Source of the DNA: Bacillota bacterium | GTDB taxonomy: Bacteria; Bacillota; Desulfotomaculia; Desulfotomaculales; VENG01 | NCBI GenBank assembly: GCA_009711705.1 | Contig: VENG01000018.1 | Span: 1-64,000, forward strand | DNA: 64,000 nucleotides | Direction: 5' to 3' | Shown here: one piece after another, positions 32,563-41,600 of the stretch | How positions within the stretch are numbered: position 1 is the stretch's first letter | How the letters are laid out: every line of letters starts with the position of its first letter | The notes under the pieces: generated by a model | Database searches by the model: none | Told to the model about the DNA's origin: nothing | What the model saw: the letters and a program-made list of their open reading frames with translations, nothing else | Program-made: the position numbers and the translations under genes

Positions 32563-33459
32563 ATGGCGAGGAAAACACGCGTCCATTTTCCAGGAGCCTT
32601 ATACCATGTAATGGTGAGAGGCAATAATGGAGAAAGGATATTTAGCAAAGAACATCAAAAAAGAAAATATATCCAGAAGATGGCCAAGTATAAAAAACAG
32701 TTCGCCTTTAAATTATTTTCATACTGTATAATGGATAACCATGCACATCTACTCATACAGGTGGAAGATACTCCCTTATCTGAAATAATGCAGCGCCTAC
32801 AGCAGGTATATACCCAATGGTTCAACCGTAGCTATGGTAGGACCGGGCATGTGTTTCAGCAAAGGTATAAAGCATTGCTGTGCGACAAAGAAAATTATTT
32901 ACTGCAGGTGATAAAATATATTCACTTCAACCCTGTAACGGCGAATATTCGTCAAGGTATAAATTACAAATGGAGCAGTCATGTTCACTATATCGATTTA
33001 ATTGACGATGGATTAGTTGACACGGATGAAGTATTAGGGATATTTTCAAAGAAAAGAAAGCAAGCAATTAAGGAATACTTGCAGTTTATGGAGCAGGAAC
33101 CGGAGGTAATTGCACTTAGAGACTTCCGGGAGTTCCAACCTGAAGAGAAAATGCTGCCTTCAACAGGCCTAGGAATTCAATCCAGACAAATTAGTATTGG
33201 CGAGTTAATAGAAAAAGTTTGTTCTCAAGAACAAGTAAGTATTAATGAACTTGTCAGAAAGACAAGAATCCAGAAGATATCCGACCTACGAAAGGCGATA
33301 GTGCTGCTGAGCGAAAAGCATTGTAGTGTTACGAATACATTATTGGCGCAAGAGCTTAACTTACCGTTATCAATGATATCGAAAATAAAGTCCGGCGTTA
33401 GCAAGGGAACAGATTATGTTCAGGAAATTATCCGGTGTTTTGAGGAGAGGAGCGAATAA
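32563..33459 (+). CDS. REP-associated tyrosine transposase (RAYT, Y1 HUH family)
   Basis: 298 residues. N-terminal HFPGALYHVMVRGNNGERIF, the HUH pair H60-A-H62 in MDNHAHLL and the catalytic tyrosine region VIKYIHFNP (Y120 likely) identify the Y1 family. A C-terminal DnaA-like helix-turn-helix follows (LRKAIVLLSEKHCSVTNTLL, AQELNLPLSMISKIKSG). The enzyme nicks and rejoins single-stranded DNA at the element ends. The frame is intact, unlike all other copies in the window, so it may act on them in trans. Confidence 0.92.
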   Translation: MARKTRVHFPGALYHVMVRGNNGERIFSKEHQKRKYIQKMAKYKKQFAFKLFSYCIMDNHAHLLIQVEDTPLSEIMQRLQQVYTQWFNRSYGRTGHVFQQRYKALLCDKENYLLQVIKYIHFNPVTANIRQGINYKWSSHVHYIDLIDDGLVDTDEVLGIFSKKRKQAIKEYLQFMEQEPEVIALRDFREFQPEEKMLPSTGLGIQSRQISIGELIEKVCSQEQVSINELVRKTRIQKISDLRKAIVLLSEKHCSVTNTLLAQELNLPLSMISKIKSGVSKGTDYVQEIIRCFEERSE

Positions 33460-33602
33460 GTGAATTATTCAAGCCTGACCCCACCTATACACAAATTTTA
33501 TACGTTAAATAGTGGGAGAGAGTTTGAAGCATGTTGTTGGGAATGATAACGGGTAAACACAACCGGGTGTCTGTACAGGATCTTGGTATTGGGGGACTAA
33601 TT

Positions 33603-33811
33603 ATGTCAGTTACAGATTTTAAAGCAGCTAAAAATGGTCTAAACTCCCTAAAAATAAACAAGAACTACTGGTAAATAACGTTTTTTGCCCAACTTGCGGA
33701 GTGACCACTATTGTTAAATATACTTTATCTGATGATGAATTTGGTATTTTACTCCAAGGTAAATGTAAAAAATGCGGAAAGGATGTAGCGAGGTTTGTTG
33801 AAGATAGTTAA
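33603..33811 (+). pseudogene. Small zinc-ribbon protein gene with one frameshift
   Basis: Starts MSVTDFKAAKN behind GGGGGACTAATT. It then loses the frame at the A run near 33,635; with one more A it reads KAAKKWSKLPKNKQELLVNN and continues VFCPTCGVTTIVKYTL, GKCKKCGKDVARFVEDS. Two CxxC pairs form a zinc ribbon. The repaired protein has about 69 residues. Function unknown. The region from 33,483 to 33,602 before it shows no gene. Confidence 0.62.
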
Positions 33812-33927
33812 AGTAACAACTTCAGAAGCCCCGTATGTTTCATGTTTTCAATCTTACTTGAACCGGGAAAACAGTACCTCTGGTCTGTAGATCGTTAGCA
33901 AAACATATTTAGCAAAGGAGTAAAGCA

Positions 33928-34431
33928 ATGCCAAAACTAAGTTCAGGCGGTCAAAAAGCTTTGAAATCTATTCATATTTTTTTGGTTTGTGCGTGGATAG
34001 GTGCTGGAGTCTCCATGATAGTCCTGGGGTTTGCAAAAGAGCATATAACTAACGGTGATGAACTCTACGCCTTTAATGCAAGCATAAAGTTCATTGATGA
34101 TTTCGTTGTAATACCTGCTGCAATTGGTACATTATTAACCGGTCTTCTGTTCTCCTGGTTAACCAACTGGGGATTCTTTAAATTCAATTGGATAATCGTT
34201 AAATGGGTAGCAACTGTGGCCCAAATATTATTTGGAACCTTTTTCCTTGGACCGTGGGTCAACGGCTCTACAACTATAGCGGATGCGGAACGTTTACAGG
34301 CTCTACAGAACCAGACATACTTGTATTTTAGTCAAATGAATAAATATTTTGGTATCTTACAGGTTTCCTTATTAGTAGTGGTTGTGTTTATCTCGGTCTT
34401 TAAGCCTTGGGGGAAAAGTAGGAAAAAATAA
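33928..34431 (+). CDS. DUF2269-type membrane protein
   Basis: 167 residues with four hydrophobic segments: IHIFLVCAWIGAGVSMIVLG, FVVIPAAIGTLLTGLLFSWL, WIIVKWVATVAQILFGTFFL and LQVSLLVVVVFISVF. The pattern, with IH and W in the first segment, fits the DUF2269 family of small integral membrane proteins of unknown function. AAAGGAGTAAAGC precedes the ATG. It stands alone. Confidence 0.7.
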   Translation: MPKLSSGGQKALKSIHIFLVCAWIGAGVSMIVLGFAKEHITNGDELYAFNASIKFIDDFVVIPAAIGTLLTGLLFSWLTNWGFFKFNWIIVKWVATVAQILFGTFFLGPWVNGSTTIADAERLQALQNQTYLYFSQMNKYFGILQVSLLVVVVFISVFKPWGKSRKK

Positions 34432-34646
34432 ACTTTACTTTTAATTATCCATACGAAGGCGGGTGATGAATGCGGTGCACAAAAACTAACTTTTGTGGTA
34501 TAATATTCCCAGAACAAATGATCGGTAAGGGTGACGACCATGCCCACAATCTTCTTTAGACAAACGCTGGAAGAGTCCCGTGTAAATTTGGCTCAGTTGT
34601 GATAAAATATAGAGATGTGTAAATTTAAATATAAAGGCGGGACAAT

Positions 34647-36236
34647 GTGATAACTGTAAATAATGTAGGATTACGATACGGAGAACGTAAGCTCTTCGAA
34701 GATGTGAACTTAAAGTTTACTCCGGGTAATTGCTATGGAGTTATTGGTGCAAATGGAGCAGGAAAAAGTACATTTCTGAAGATACTCTCTGGCGAGATTG
34801 AGCCGGATACCGGTGAAGTTGTAATTTCACGTGGTATAAGGATGTCTATTTTAAAACAAGATCATTATCAATACGATAAATGTACCGTGCTAGATGCCGT
34901 GATCATGGGCAACCAACGTCTATATGAAATTATGCTAGAAAAAGAGGAGCTTTATAGTAAAGCAGATTTTAGTGATGAAGATGGTATGAAAGCGGCCGAT
35001 TTGGAAGATGAATTTGGTAAAATGAATGGCTGGGAAGCCGAATCAGAAGCTTCTACCATACTACAAGGATTAGGAATTGGGACGGACCTTCACGGTAAAG
35101 TAATATCTGAGTTGCAAGGGGTAGAGAAGGTGAAGGTGCTTTTAGCACAGGCCATTTTTGGTAAACCTGGTATCCTAATTCTAGATGAACCCACAAACCA
35201 TTTAGATATTAAAGCCATAACTTGGCTAGAGGAATTTTTGATTGACTTTGAAGGAATTGTTATTGTTGTGACGCACGATCGGCAATTTGTGAATAACATT
35301 TGTACTCACATAACCGATGTGGACTATGGTTCAATTGAACTCTATGTAGGGAACTACGATTTCTGGTATGAATCTAGTCAATTGGCATTACAAATGTCAA
35401 GAGATCAGAACAAGAAAAAAGAAGAAAAAGCAAAACAGCTTCAAGAGTTTATTGCTCGTTTTAGTGCCAATGCATCCAAGTCTAAGCAGGCTACTTCGCG
35501 CAAAAAAATGTTAGAGAAAATAAGTTTAGATGATATCCAACCATCCAATCGTAAGTATCCTTATGTGGGATTTAAGCCTGATAGGGAAGTTGGTAATGAT
35601 ATTCTTACGGTGGTTGATTTAAGTAAAACCATCGATGGAGAAAAAGTTCTCGACAAAGTAAACTTTACTGTATACAAAGGTGATAAAATCGCTTTTGTTG
35701 GGACTAACGAGACTGCATACACAACGCTCCTAAAGATTTTGAGCGGTGAGTTAGAGCCTGATAGTGGTCACTATAAATGGGGTATTACTGTCACCAAGGC
35801 TTATTTCCCCAAGGATAGTTCCTCATATTTTGAAGATCAGGAACTGAACATCATGGATTGGCTGAGACAATATTCATCCGATAAAGCCGACACATACGTC
35901 AGAGGTTTCTTAGGGAAAATGCTATTTTCCGGGGAAGAGGCCCTTAAGCCGCTTAAAGTACTTTCCGGTGGCGAGCGGGTGCGCTGTATGTTAGCTAAAA
36001 TTATGCTTTGTCATGCCAATGTACTGCTTCTAGATCAACCCACCAACCATTTGGATTTAGAAGCGATTACCGCCTTAAATAATGGTTTACGTGATTATAG
36101 CAGTAATGTGCTCATTACCTCCCATGACCGTCAGCTAGTGCAAACCGTTGCCAACCGCATTATTGAAATTACACCAACCAATATGGTAGACGTAAGTTTA
36201 ACCTACGATGAATACTTAGAAAGCATCGCTATTTAG
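34647..36236 (+). CDS. ABC-F ATPase (YkpA/YbiT-like) with altered nucleotide-binding motifs
   Basis: 529 residues, two ABC ATPase domains, no membrane segments; GTG start behind AAAGGCGGG. Domain 1: Walker A GANGAGKST (about 36-44), Walker B LILDEPTNHLD. Its signature reads SELQGVEK instead of LSGGEK. Linker of about 75 residues rich in Lys/Ser. Domain 2: Walker A-like GTNETAYTT, where the invariant Lys is Tyr; signature LSGGERVRCMLA; Walker B LLLDQPTNHLD, with Gln for the usual Glu. ABC-F proteins act on ribosomes in translation or antibiotic protection. The double loss may leave one working ATP site or none. Confidence 0.85.
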   Translation: MITVNNVGLRYGERKLFEDVNLKFTPGNCYGVIGANGAGKSTFLKILSGEIEPDTGEVVISRGIRMSILKQDHYQYDKCTVLDAVIMGNQRLYEIMLEKEELYSKADFSDEDGMKAADLEDEFGKMNGWEAESEASTILQGLGIGTDLHGKVISELQGVEKVKVLLAQAIFGKPGILILDEPTNHLDIKAITWLEEFLIDFEGIVIVVTHDRQFVNNICTHITDVDYGSIELYVGNYDFWYESSQLALQMSRDQNKKKEEKAKQLQEFIARFSANASKSKQATSRKKMLEKISLDDIQPSNRKYPYVGFKPDREVGNDILTVVDLSKTIDGEKVLDKVNFTVYKGDKIAFVGTNETAYTTLLKILSGELEPDSGHYKWGITVTKAYFPKDSSSYFEDQELNIMDWLRQYSSDKADTYVRGFLGKMLFSGEEALKPLKVLSGGERVRCMLAKIMLCHANVLLLDQPTNHLDLEAITALNNGLRDYSSNVLITSHDRQLVQTVANRIIEITPTNMVDVSLTYDEYLESIAI

Positions 36237-36247
36237 GCTTATTTATA

Positions 36248-36391
36248 CTAACCGTAAAAGCCACTACTAACCCGCATACTTTGAGTCAAAAGCCAATTTA
36301 CTCCAATGGTCCTGGCAATGTTCTCGATAGAGCATTCTTTATCACGCAAATGTTTGAACTTAATTTGAGCCATTGCTAGCTTTTCTTTCAT
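36248..36391 (-). CDS. Small HTH-like reading frame, perhaps a gene stub
   Basis: 47 codons: MKEKLAMAQIKFKHLRDKEC, then SIENIARTIGVNWLLTQSMR. AGGAGGGA lies 4-5 bases before the ATG. The middle resembles a helix-turn-helix, as in N-termini of transposases or regulators. It may be a true small protein or a truncated gene. Confidence 0.4.
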   Translation of the reverse strand: MKEKLAMAQIKFKHLRDKECSIENIARTIGVNWLLTQSMRVSSGFYG

Positions 36392-36458
36392 TCCCTCCTG
36401 TTTTGATTAATAAGAGGTTGTTATGACTTGGAACTGCTGGCAGGGCTTTTTTATCACT

Positions 36459-36545
36459 TGCCCAAGTTGAATTTGGCGTTGGAGGTTCAGCAAAGGGAAG
36501 AACTTTTCCCATTTGAAGTAATATTTAACCCTTTAAGCCTTTAAG
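36459..36545 (+). pseudogene. Fragment of a second copy of the helicase-partner gene
   Basis: CACTTGCCCAAGTTGAATTT, GGCGTTGGAGGTTCAGCAAA and on to AACCCTTTAAGCC match 25,027-25,110 with few differences. They encode HLPKLNLALEVQQREELFPF. The match ends at the repeated AGCCTTTAAG. This implies the Snf2-like helicase pair, or at least the partner gene, once existed in another copy. Confidence 0.75.
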
Positions 36546-36712
36546 TCGCGAAGTGAGGAGTATTTAAGGCAACTTGAAGAACAACCAAAACAAAGATGTA
36601 ATCAAGAATGGAATTCTGTTCTTATTGAGCCAAGGCGTGTAGAGAAAATGGAAGAAATGCGCTATGCCCCTGTAGTAGTGGGAAAAAGTATAAGAAATGC
36701 TGTGGAAGATAA
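36546..36712 (+). pseudogene. C-terminal remnant with SEC-C zinc motif
   Basis: One frame reads EYLRQLEEQPKQRCNQEWNS, then VLIEPRRVEKMEEMR; a shift near 36,655 gives NALCPCSSGKKYKKCCGR and a stop. CPCxSGKKYKKCCG is the SEC-C motif found at the end of SecA and many small proteins. The front of the gene is lost at the join with the helicase-partner fragment. Confidence 0.65.
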
Positions 36713-36722
36713 GAGACAAGGA

Positions 36723-36794
36723 AGGGGTCAGGCTATGTTGGAATTTGTCGGGAGTTTTGAGGAGGGAATAAGTGAATAATTCAAGCCTGACCCC
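36723..36794 (+). mobile_element. Tiny RAYT derivative with both ends
   Basis: GGGGTCAGGCT(ATG) at the left is followed directly by the last about 60 bp of the element (GAGGAGGGAATAAGTGAATA, ATTCAAGCCTGACCCC). At 72 bp it is the smallest derivative in the window. It lies 14 bases before the GGDEF gene. Confidence 0.7.
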
Positions 36795-36807
36795 AATATA
36801 TAGTTAG

Positions 36808-38631
36808 GTGGGAAATGCCTTGAAGCCAATGGGATTAAGATTAACTGAATTAGAGCAAATTTTTTCTCAATGGCCCAATAGCAAGGTGTATTGGTTAGTT
36901 GCTAATAAAAATACAGTGATCTATGCCTCGCCAGATGCACAGCGCAAATTGGGCATTGGATTCGGACAACCGGTGATGGAGCACTCGCTTATGCGTAAGG
37001 CCTTGATTAGTAGAAGAACCTTTGTGGAAGAATATCAAACTTGGCAGGATGATCAATTAGTCAGCACTAAAGTAGTGGCTGTATCAATGGAATTTGAAAA
37101 TGTGGATGGTGGCTATGTATTATTATATGGGGTAGATAATTCTCCCTTGGCCGAACAAATCGGGGTAGTTGCAACACTAATCCAAGAAATAAACAGGCAA
37201 ATGAGTACCGAGGCAGCGTTACAGATTTTTGTCCAGGGCTGTTTAAAGTTGTTCGGCTGCCAGATGGCTGCTATTTGGGTAGCGAGACCAGAGAAATATT
37301 ACCTACTGGCCAAAAGCGCGAAAAATGCTCAAGATGAAAGGATCTTGAGCAAAGTGAGTGTTAATGATGTTATGAGTGCCGGTAGGGAAAATAATCAAGG
37401 TTCGAATTGGTGGAATGAACAATCCGATAAGTTTTTAAGCCAGCCGGTCGAAGGGTTATCTTCTATGCTGTATAACCAAATTGAACGTCCCGGTTTTAAA
37501 CACTTACTTAGTTTTCCATTGCGGCATCTTGGAAAGGAGCTAGGAATTTTAGGGTTGTTTACTACTGATTCCGGGGCTTTTGACGGCAGCATAATGTTAT
37601 GGCTTAATCAATTGGGTCCTTTGGCAGCGTCCTTGGTACATGAATATGAAATGCGTGTATACGCATTGGAGCGAGAAAAAGATTTGAATTTATTGTTATG
37701 GGGAACAGAAATCCTTGTCCAGGTTGAAAGCGAAGCCCAATTGCTGGAAGAAGCTGGAGAGATGGCTATGGTTTTGAACCTTGAGGCCGGATTTTTCTTT
37801 ATGCGGCAAGCTGGTGGCTGGGAAGTACAGGCACCGTTTGGCCGTCTCAAGCAAAATGATAGTGGCTGGGAACAGTGGATTTTTGATCAAATGCAGTTGG
37901 ACCCAGACAATTATTCGGGCCATGAAGAAACTTACATCAATGTGCTTACACCCTCTGGGTACGGTTCAGAAGCAAGTTTTCCGTGGCACAAACTTATAAT
38001 TCAGCCGGTGCAAACCAATAGCGGTATAATTGGTGAATTGTGGTTATTTGATTTTATCGATACTAAACTGGAGACGCGTAAAGAAATATTCGCTGCTTTC
38101 GCCCGCAGTTTAGGCGTGGCTTTGGAGACTATCCGGCAGCGGCATAAACTGGAGCAGATGGCTACAACCGATCCCTTGACCGGGATCCTTAATCGGCAGG
38201 GGTTTAGCCAGCGCTTTCAGGCAGAAATGGCATCTGCTTTACGTCGTGGGTCAACCTGTCTATTTTTATTATTTGATCTGGATGGATTTAAGAGACTCAA
38301 TGATACTCATGGGCACCCCATTGGAGATCAGGCTTTATGCGTAATTACAAAAAACATACAAGCTAGTATCCGCGAGTATGATATTCTGGCCCGCAGTGGA
38401 GGAGACGAATTTATTTTGGTGTTGGTCGATATGCAAAAAGGGCCGGAGTCTATCCGTATGATTAATAGATTAAAAGAACGAATGGGGCTTGAAGAATTTG
38501 AACTTGGGGTAAGTATTGGGGTTGCTGAGTATCCTACGGAGGCGGATAATTACGAGCGATTATACCACTTGGCCGATCAACGGTTGTATATGGGCAAACA
38601 TTCCGGGAAAAACAAAGTTGTATCGGAATAA
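36808..38631 (+). CDS. Diguanylate cyclase with sensor domains (PAS-like, GAF, GGDEF)
   Basis: About 600 residues, soluble. N-terminal PAS-like domain (about 15-110), then two GAF-like domains (about 125-280 and 295-435), then a GGDEF domain (about 450-607). Catalytic motifs are complete: DPLTGILNRQGF, FDLDGFKRLND, and SGGDEF at the active site, with SIGVAEYP following. It makes c-di-GMP in response to intracellular signals. A GTG at 36,808 and a TTG at 36,820 are possible starts; the TTG is better spaced from GGTGGG. It precedes the hydrogenase-like sensor kinase by 44 bases, probably one operon. Confidence 0.87.
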   Translation: MGNALKPMGLRLTELEQIFSQWPNSKVYWLVANKNTVIYASPDAQRKLGIGFGQPVMEHSLMRKALISRRTFVEEYQTWQDDQLVSTKVVAVSMEFENVDGGYVLLYGVDNSPLAEQIGVVATLIQEINRQMSTEAALQIFVQGCLKLFGCQMAAIWVARPEKYYLLAKSAKNAQDERILSKVSVNDVMSAGRENNQGSNWWNEQSDKFLSQPVEGLSSMLYNQIERPGFKHLLSFPLRHLGKELGILGLFTTDSGAFDGSIMLWLNQLGPLAASLVHEYEMRVYALEREKDLNLLLWGTEILVQVESEAQLLEEAGEMAMVLNLEAGFFFMRQAGGWEVQAPFGRLKQNDSGWEQWIFDQMQLDPDNYSGHEETYINVLTPSGYGSEASFPWHKLIIQPVQTNSGIIGELWLFDFIDTKLETRKEIFAAFARSLGVALETIRQRHKLEQMATTDPLTGILNRQGFSQRFQAEMASALRRGSTCLFLLFDLDGFKRLNDTHGHPIGDQALCVITKNIQASIREYDILARSGGDEFILVLVDMQKGPESIRMINRLKERMGLEEFELGVSIGVAEYPTEADNYERLYHLADQRLYMGKHSGKNKVVSE

Positions 38632-38675
38632 TTGTCCATTAAGATTTGAGCTGCGTTTGAAGGGGGGAGTTTAAA

Positions 38676-41600
38676 ATGGGTTTACCTGAAGTAATTAGAG
38701 TAGATAAAACCAAATGCCAGCATTGTCTGGCTTGTATTCGTGTTTGTCCGGTAAAACTCTGTAATGTGGTAGAAACGGATGGGATTTCAGTAAATTCCGA
38801 TCTATGCATCGGTTGTGGGGAATGCATTAGGGCCTGCGTTGAAAAAGGCCATTTTGCACGCTATGGAGTGGATGATTGCTCTGAGTTTCTTCAAGACTTA
38901 GATGTTGGAGTTCCTCTGGGTGTCTTGGTTGCACCGGCAGCTGCTGTTAATTACCATCCCTGGTTACCACAATTAATAACGGCTCTACGCCGTTTAGGTG
39001 TACAATATGTCTTTGATGTTAGTTTTGGTGCGGAAATTACTACATATCTTTACGTTAAGGCCTTAGAAGCCGGCGTTAAAACCCCCATTATTGCTCAGCC
39101 CTGCCCGGCTGTTGTTAGCTACATAGAGACTTACCAAAGCGATCTGGTGCCCTATCTCGCGCCCACCCATTCGCCCACCATTGATGCAGCTATCTGGCTT
39201 AAGACTCAACCGGAGTATCAGGATCTAAAACTTGCTTTTCTCGGCCCCTGTCTAGCCAAACGGCGAGAGTTTCATGATCCAAATACCCATGGGGCCGTGG
39301 CCTATAACGTAACGTTTAAGTCTTTAACGAATTATTTGGAACAGCAGGGAATCCAGTTAGAGGATTTGGAAGCGTCGGGTTTCGATACGCCCGAGGCTGA
39401 ACGGGCTGTGGGGTATTCACAACCAGGTGGTTTAACGGATACGTTTAGGCGTTTTGGAATTAAGGTTCGGAATGCAGGTATTCCTAGGGTAGAGGGCCCA
39501 CGGGAGATCTATGGGAACTATTTGCCGGATTTAAACGATGATATACGGTTGGGACAAGTTCCTGTTTTAGTGGACATTCTTAATTGTGCCCACGGTTGTA
39601 ACGGTGGCCCAGCCGTGAGTCATAATTTCTCCAAGTATCAGATTGATGCAATAATTGATGAACGTAAGGAAGCACAGATTGAAAAGCACCAGACTGTGAT
39701 GGAAGGCGACCCGCGAGAAGTTTTTAGGGAATTTTACCGGGAACTTGAGAAGACTAAGTCAGCTTATTCTCGCCGTTATAATGATAAATCTGCTAACCAG
39801 TATCTTCGCTCTCCATCTGCAGACGAGGAAGAAAATATATGGCAACTTATGCATAAGCCCACCTCGGAAGAGCGAGGGATCAACTGTGCATCGTGTGGCT
39901 ATGGTAACTGTAGGGATATGATGCTGGCTATTTACAACAACCTTAATCCGGTGGAAAGTTGCAAATATTATCTCTTTAAAGAAAATGAACGTAATCTGAA
40001 GCAGGTGGAGGATCAGGCTCTTGAGATTGAAGAACAGCGAGATGAAATTGCCGCCTGGAATGAAGTGCTGGAAGAAACTGTTGCTTCCCGTACCACGGCT
40101 TTACGCAATCTTCTCAATAACGCAGGTCAGGGGTTTTTGTCCTTTGGACCGGATTTATTAGTTCGTGAGGAGTATAGCAGCGAATGTGTAAGAATCTTTG
40201 GCAGTGCAATTGCGGGGAGAAAATTTGCCGATCTTATTTTTCCAAAGGACCGGGAACAACAAGATTTTGTTGACTCCCTCTTCTTTGAGATCTTTAATCA
40301 CCAGAATGAAGACGCGCGAGAGGTTTATCTTCCTTTACTCCCCACCGAAGTATTAATTAATTACAAGTACATAAATGTGGAGTATAAAATGATTGAGGAT
40401 GCCGGGCACAGCTGTGCGGAAGTCTGTATGGCTGTATTAAGTGATGTTACCGAGAATCGATTATTGGAAAGCCAGGTGGAGCAAGAACGCAACCTTTTGA
40501 AAATGGTCGTTAAGGTTATCGTTAATCGAACTGACTTTATCCAAAATGTCAATGATTTTCACCGCTTTAGTACTTCTGAACTGCAAAAGATTTTAGCAGG
40601 GCCGGCAACGAAAGAAGAAAAATTTGCCGACATTTTTCGCCGGCTTCATACCTTTAAAGGTAACTTCAGCCAGTTGAATATGGGTTTTGTAGTAGAGTGC
40701 TTGCACCAACTGGAAACTAAGATGACTGATTTCAAAAATGAGGGGGGATTACATTTGGATCAAGAAGAACTTAAGCAGTTATTTAGCCAGTTAGAGCCAT
40801 ATACTTGGTTAGAGAAAGACTTGACTTACCTTGAGGAGGTTTTGGGACAAAAGCTTTTAACTGAGGACGATGAATTGGTCATCAGCAAGAGCAAGTTAAT
40901 GCAAATAGAAAAACGAATCGAGACTCTCTTGTCGCCCTCAGAGTGTAAACTGTTGATTCCGGAACTCCGCAAGCTCCGCTATAAGCCTTTTGCTGATTTA
41001 TTTGACTCTTTCCCGGATTATGTCAGTAGGTTGGCGGAACGCTTTGAGAAATTTGTGTATCCAGTTAAGATAACTGCGGAACCGCTTCAAGTAAACCCTG
41101 ATGTTTACAGGGGCCTTATAAAATCACTAGTACATGTTTTTCGTAATGCCATCGATCATGGGCTGGAGACTGGGGACGAACGTATTGATTGTGCCAAAGA
41201 GGAATATGGCCAGGTCTCTATAAATATTTCGACCAATGACCGGTATATTGTGGTGGCTATTAGCGATGATGGCCGGGGCATCGATGTGTCTGCTGTCCGC
41301 AGAAAGGCCTTGGCTCAAGGTGTGCTTCCGGAGGAACAGCTACAGGGAGCTAGTGATGATGAAGTTATGCAGCTTATTTTTGTTGATGGTTTTTCTACTA
41401 AAGAAAGTATAACGGATGTTTCCGGAAGGGGTGTGGGTTTAGCCGCACTCAGTCATGAGTTGACAAAACTGGGGGGCTACCCCAGAGTAGAAACGGTTTT
41501 AGGTCAGGGCACTACGTTCTATCTCCATCTGCCGTTGGAGAATGAAGAAGCCTGGTCTGTGCCTGTCAGCGATTTGTTAGAGCCCTTATTGGAGACTGCT

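Larger units (their letters stand above)
32507..33482 (+). mobile_element. Complete RAYT (IS200/HUH-type) element, 976 bp
   Basis: Bounded by GGGGTCAGGCTTGAATAATT and its inverted counterpart AATTATTCAAGCCTGACCCC (one mismatch within 20). It holds a promoter and one intact transposase gene. Remnants of the same element lie at 6,465, 15,143, 17,077, 19,676, 20,919, 21,826, 30,651 and 36,723. HUH elements of this class usually have hairpins at their ends rather than long terminal inverted repeats, so the 20-bp inverted ends are notable. No target duplication is seen, as expected for this class. Confidence 0.9.
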
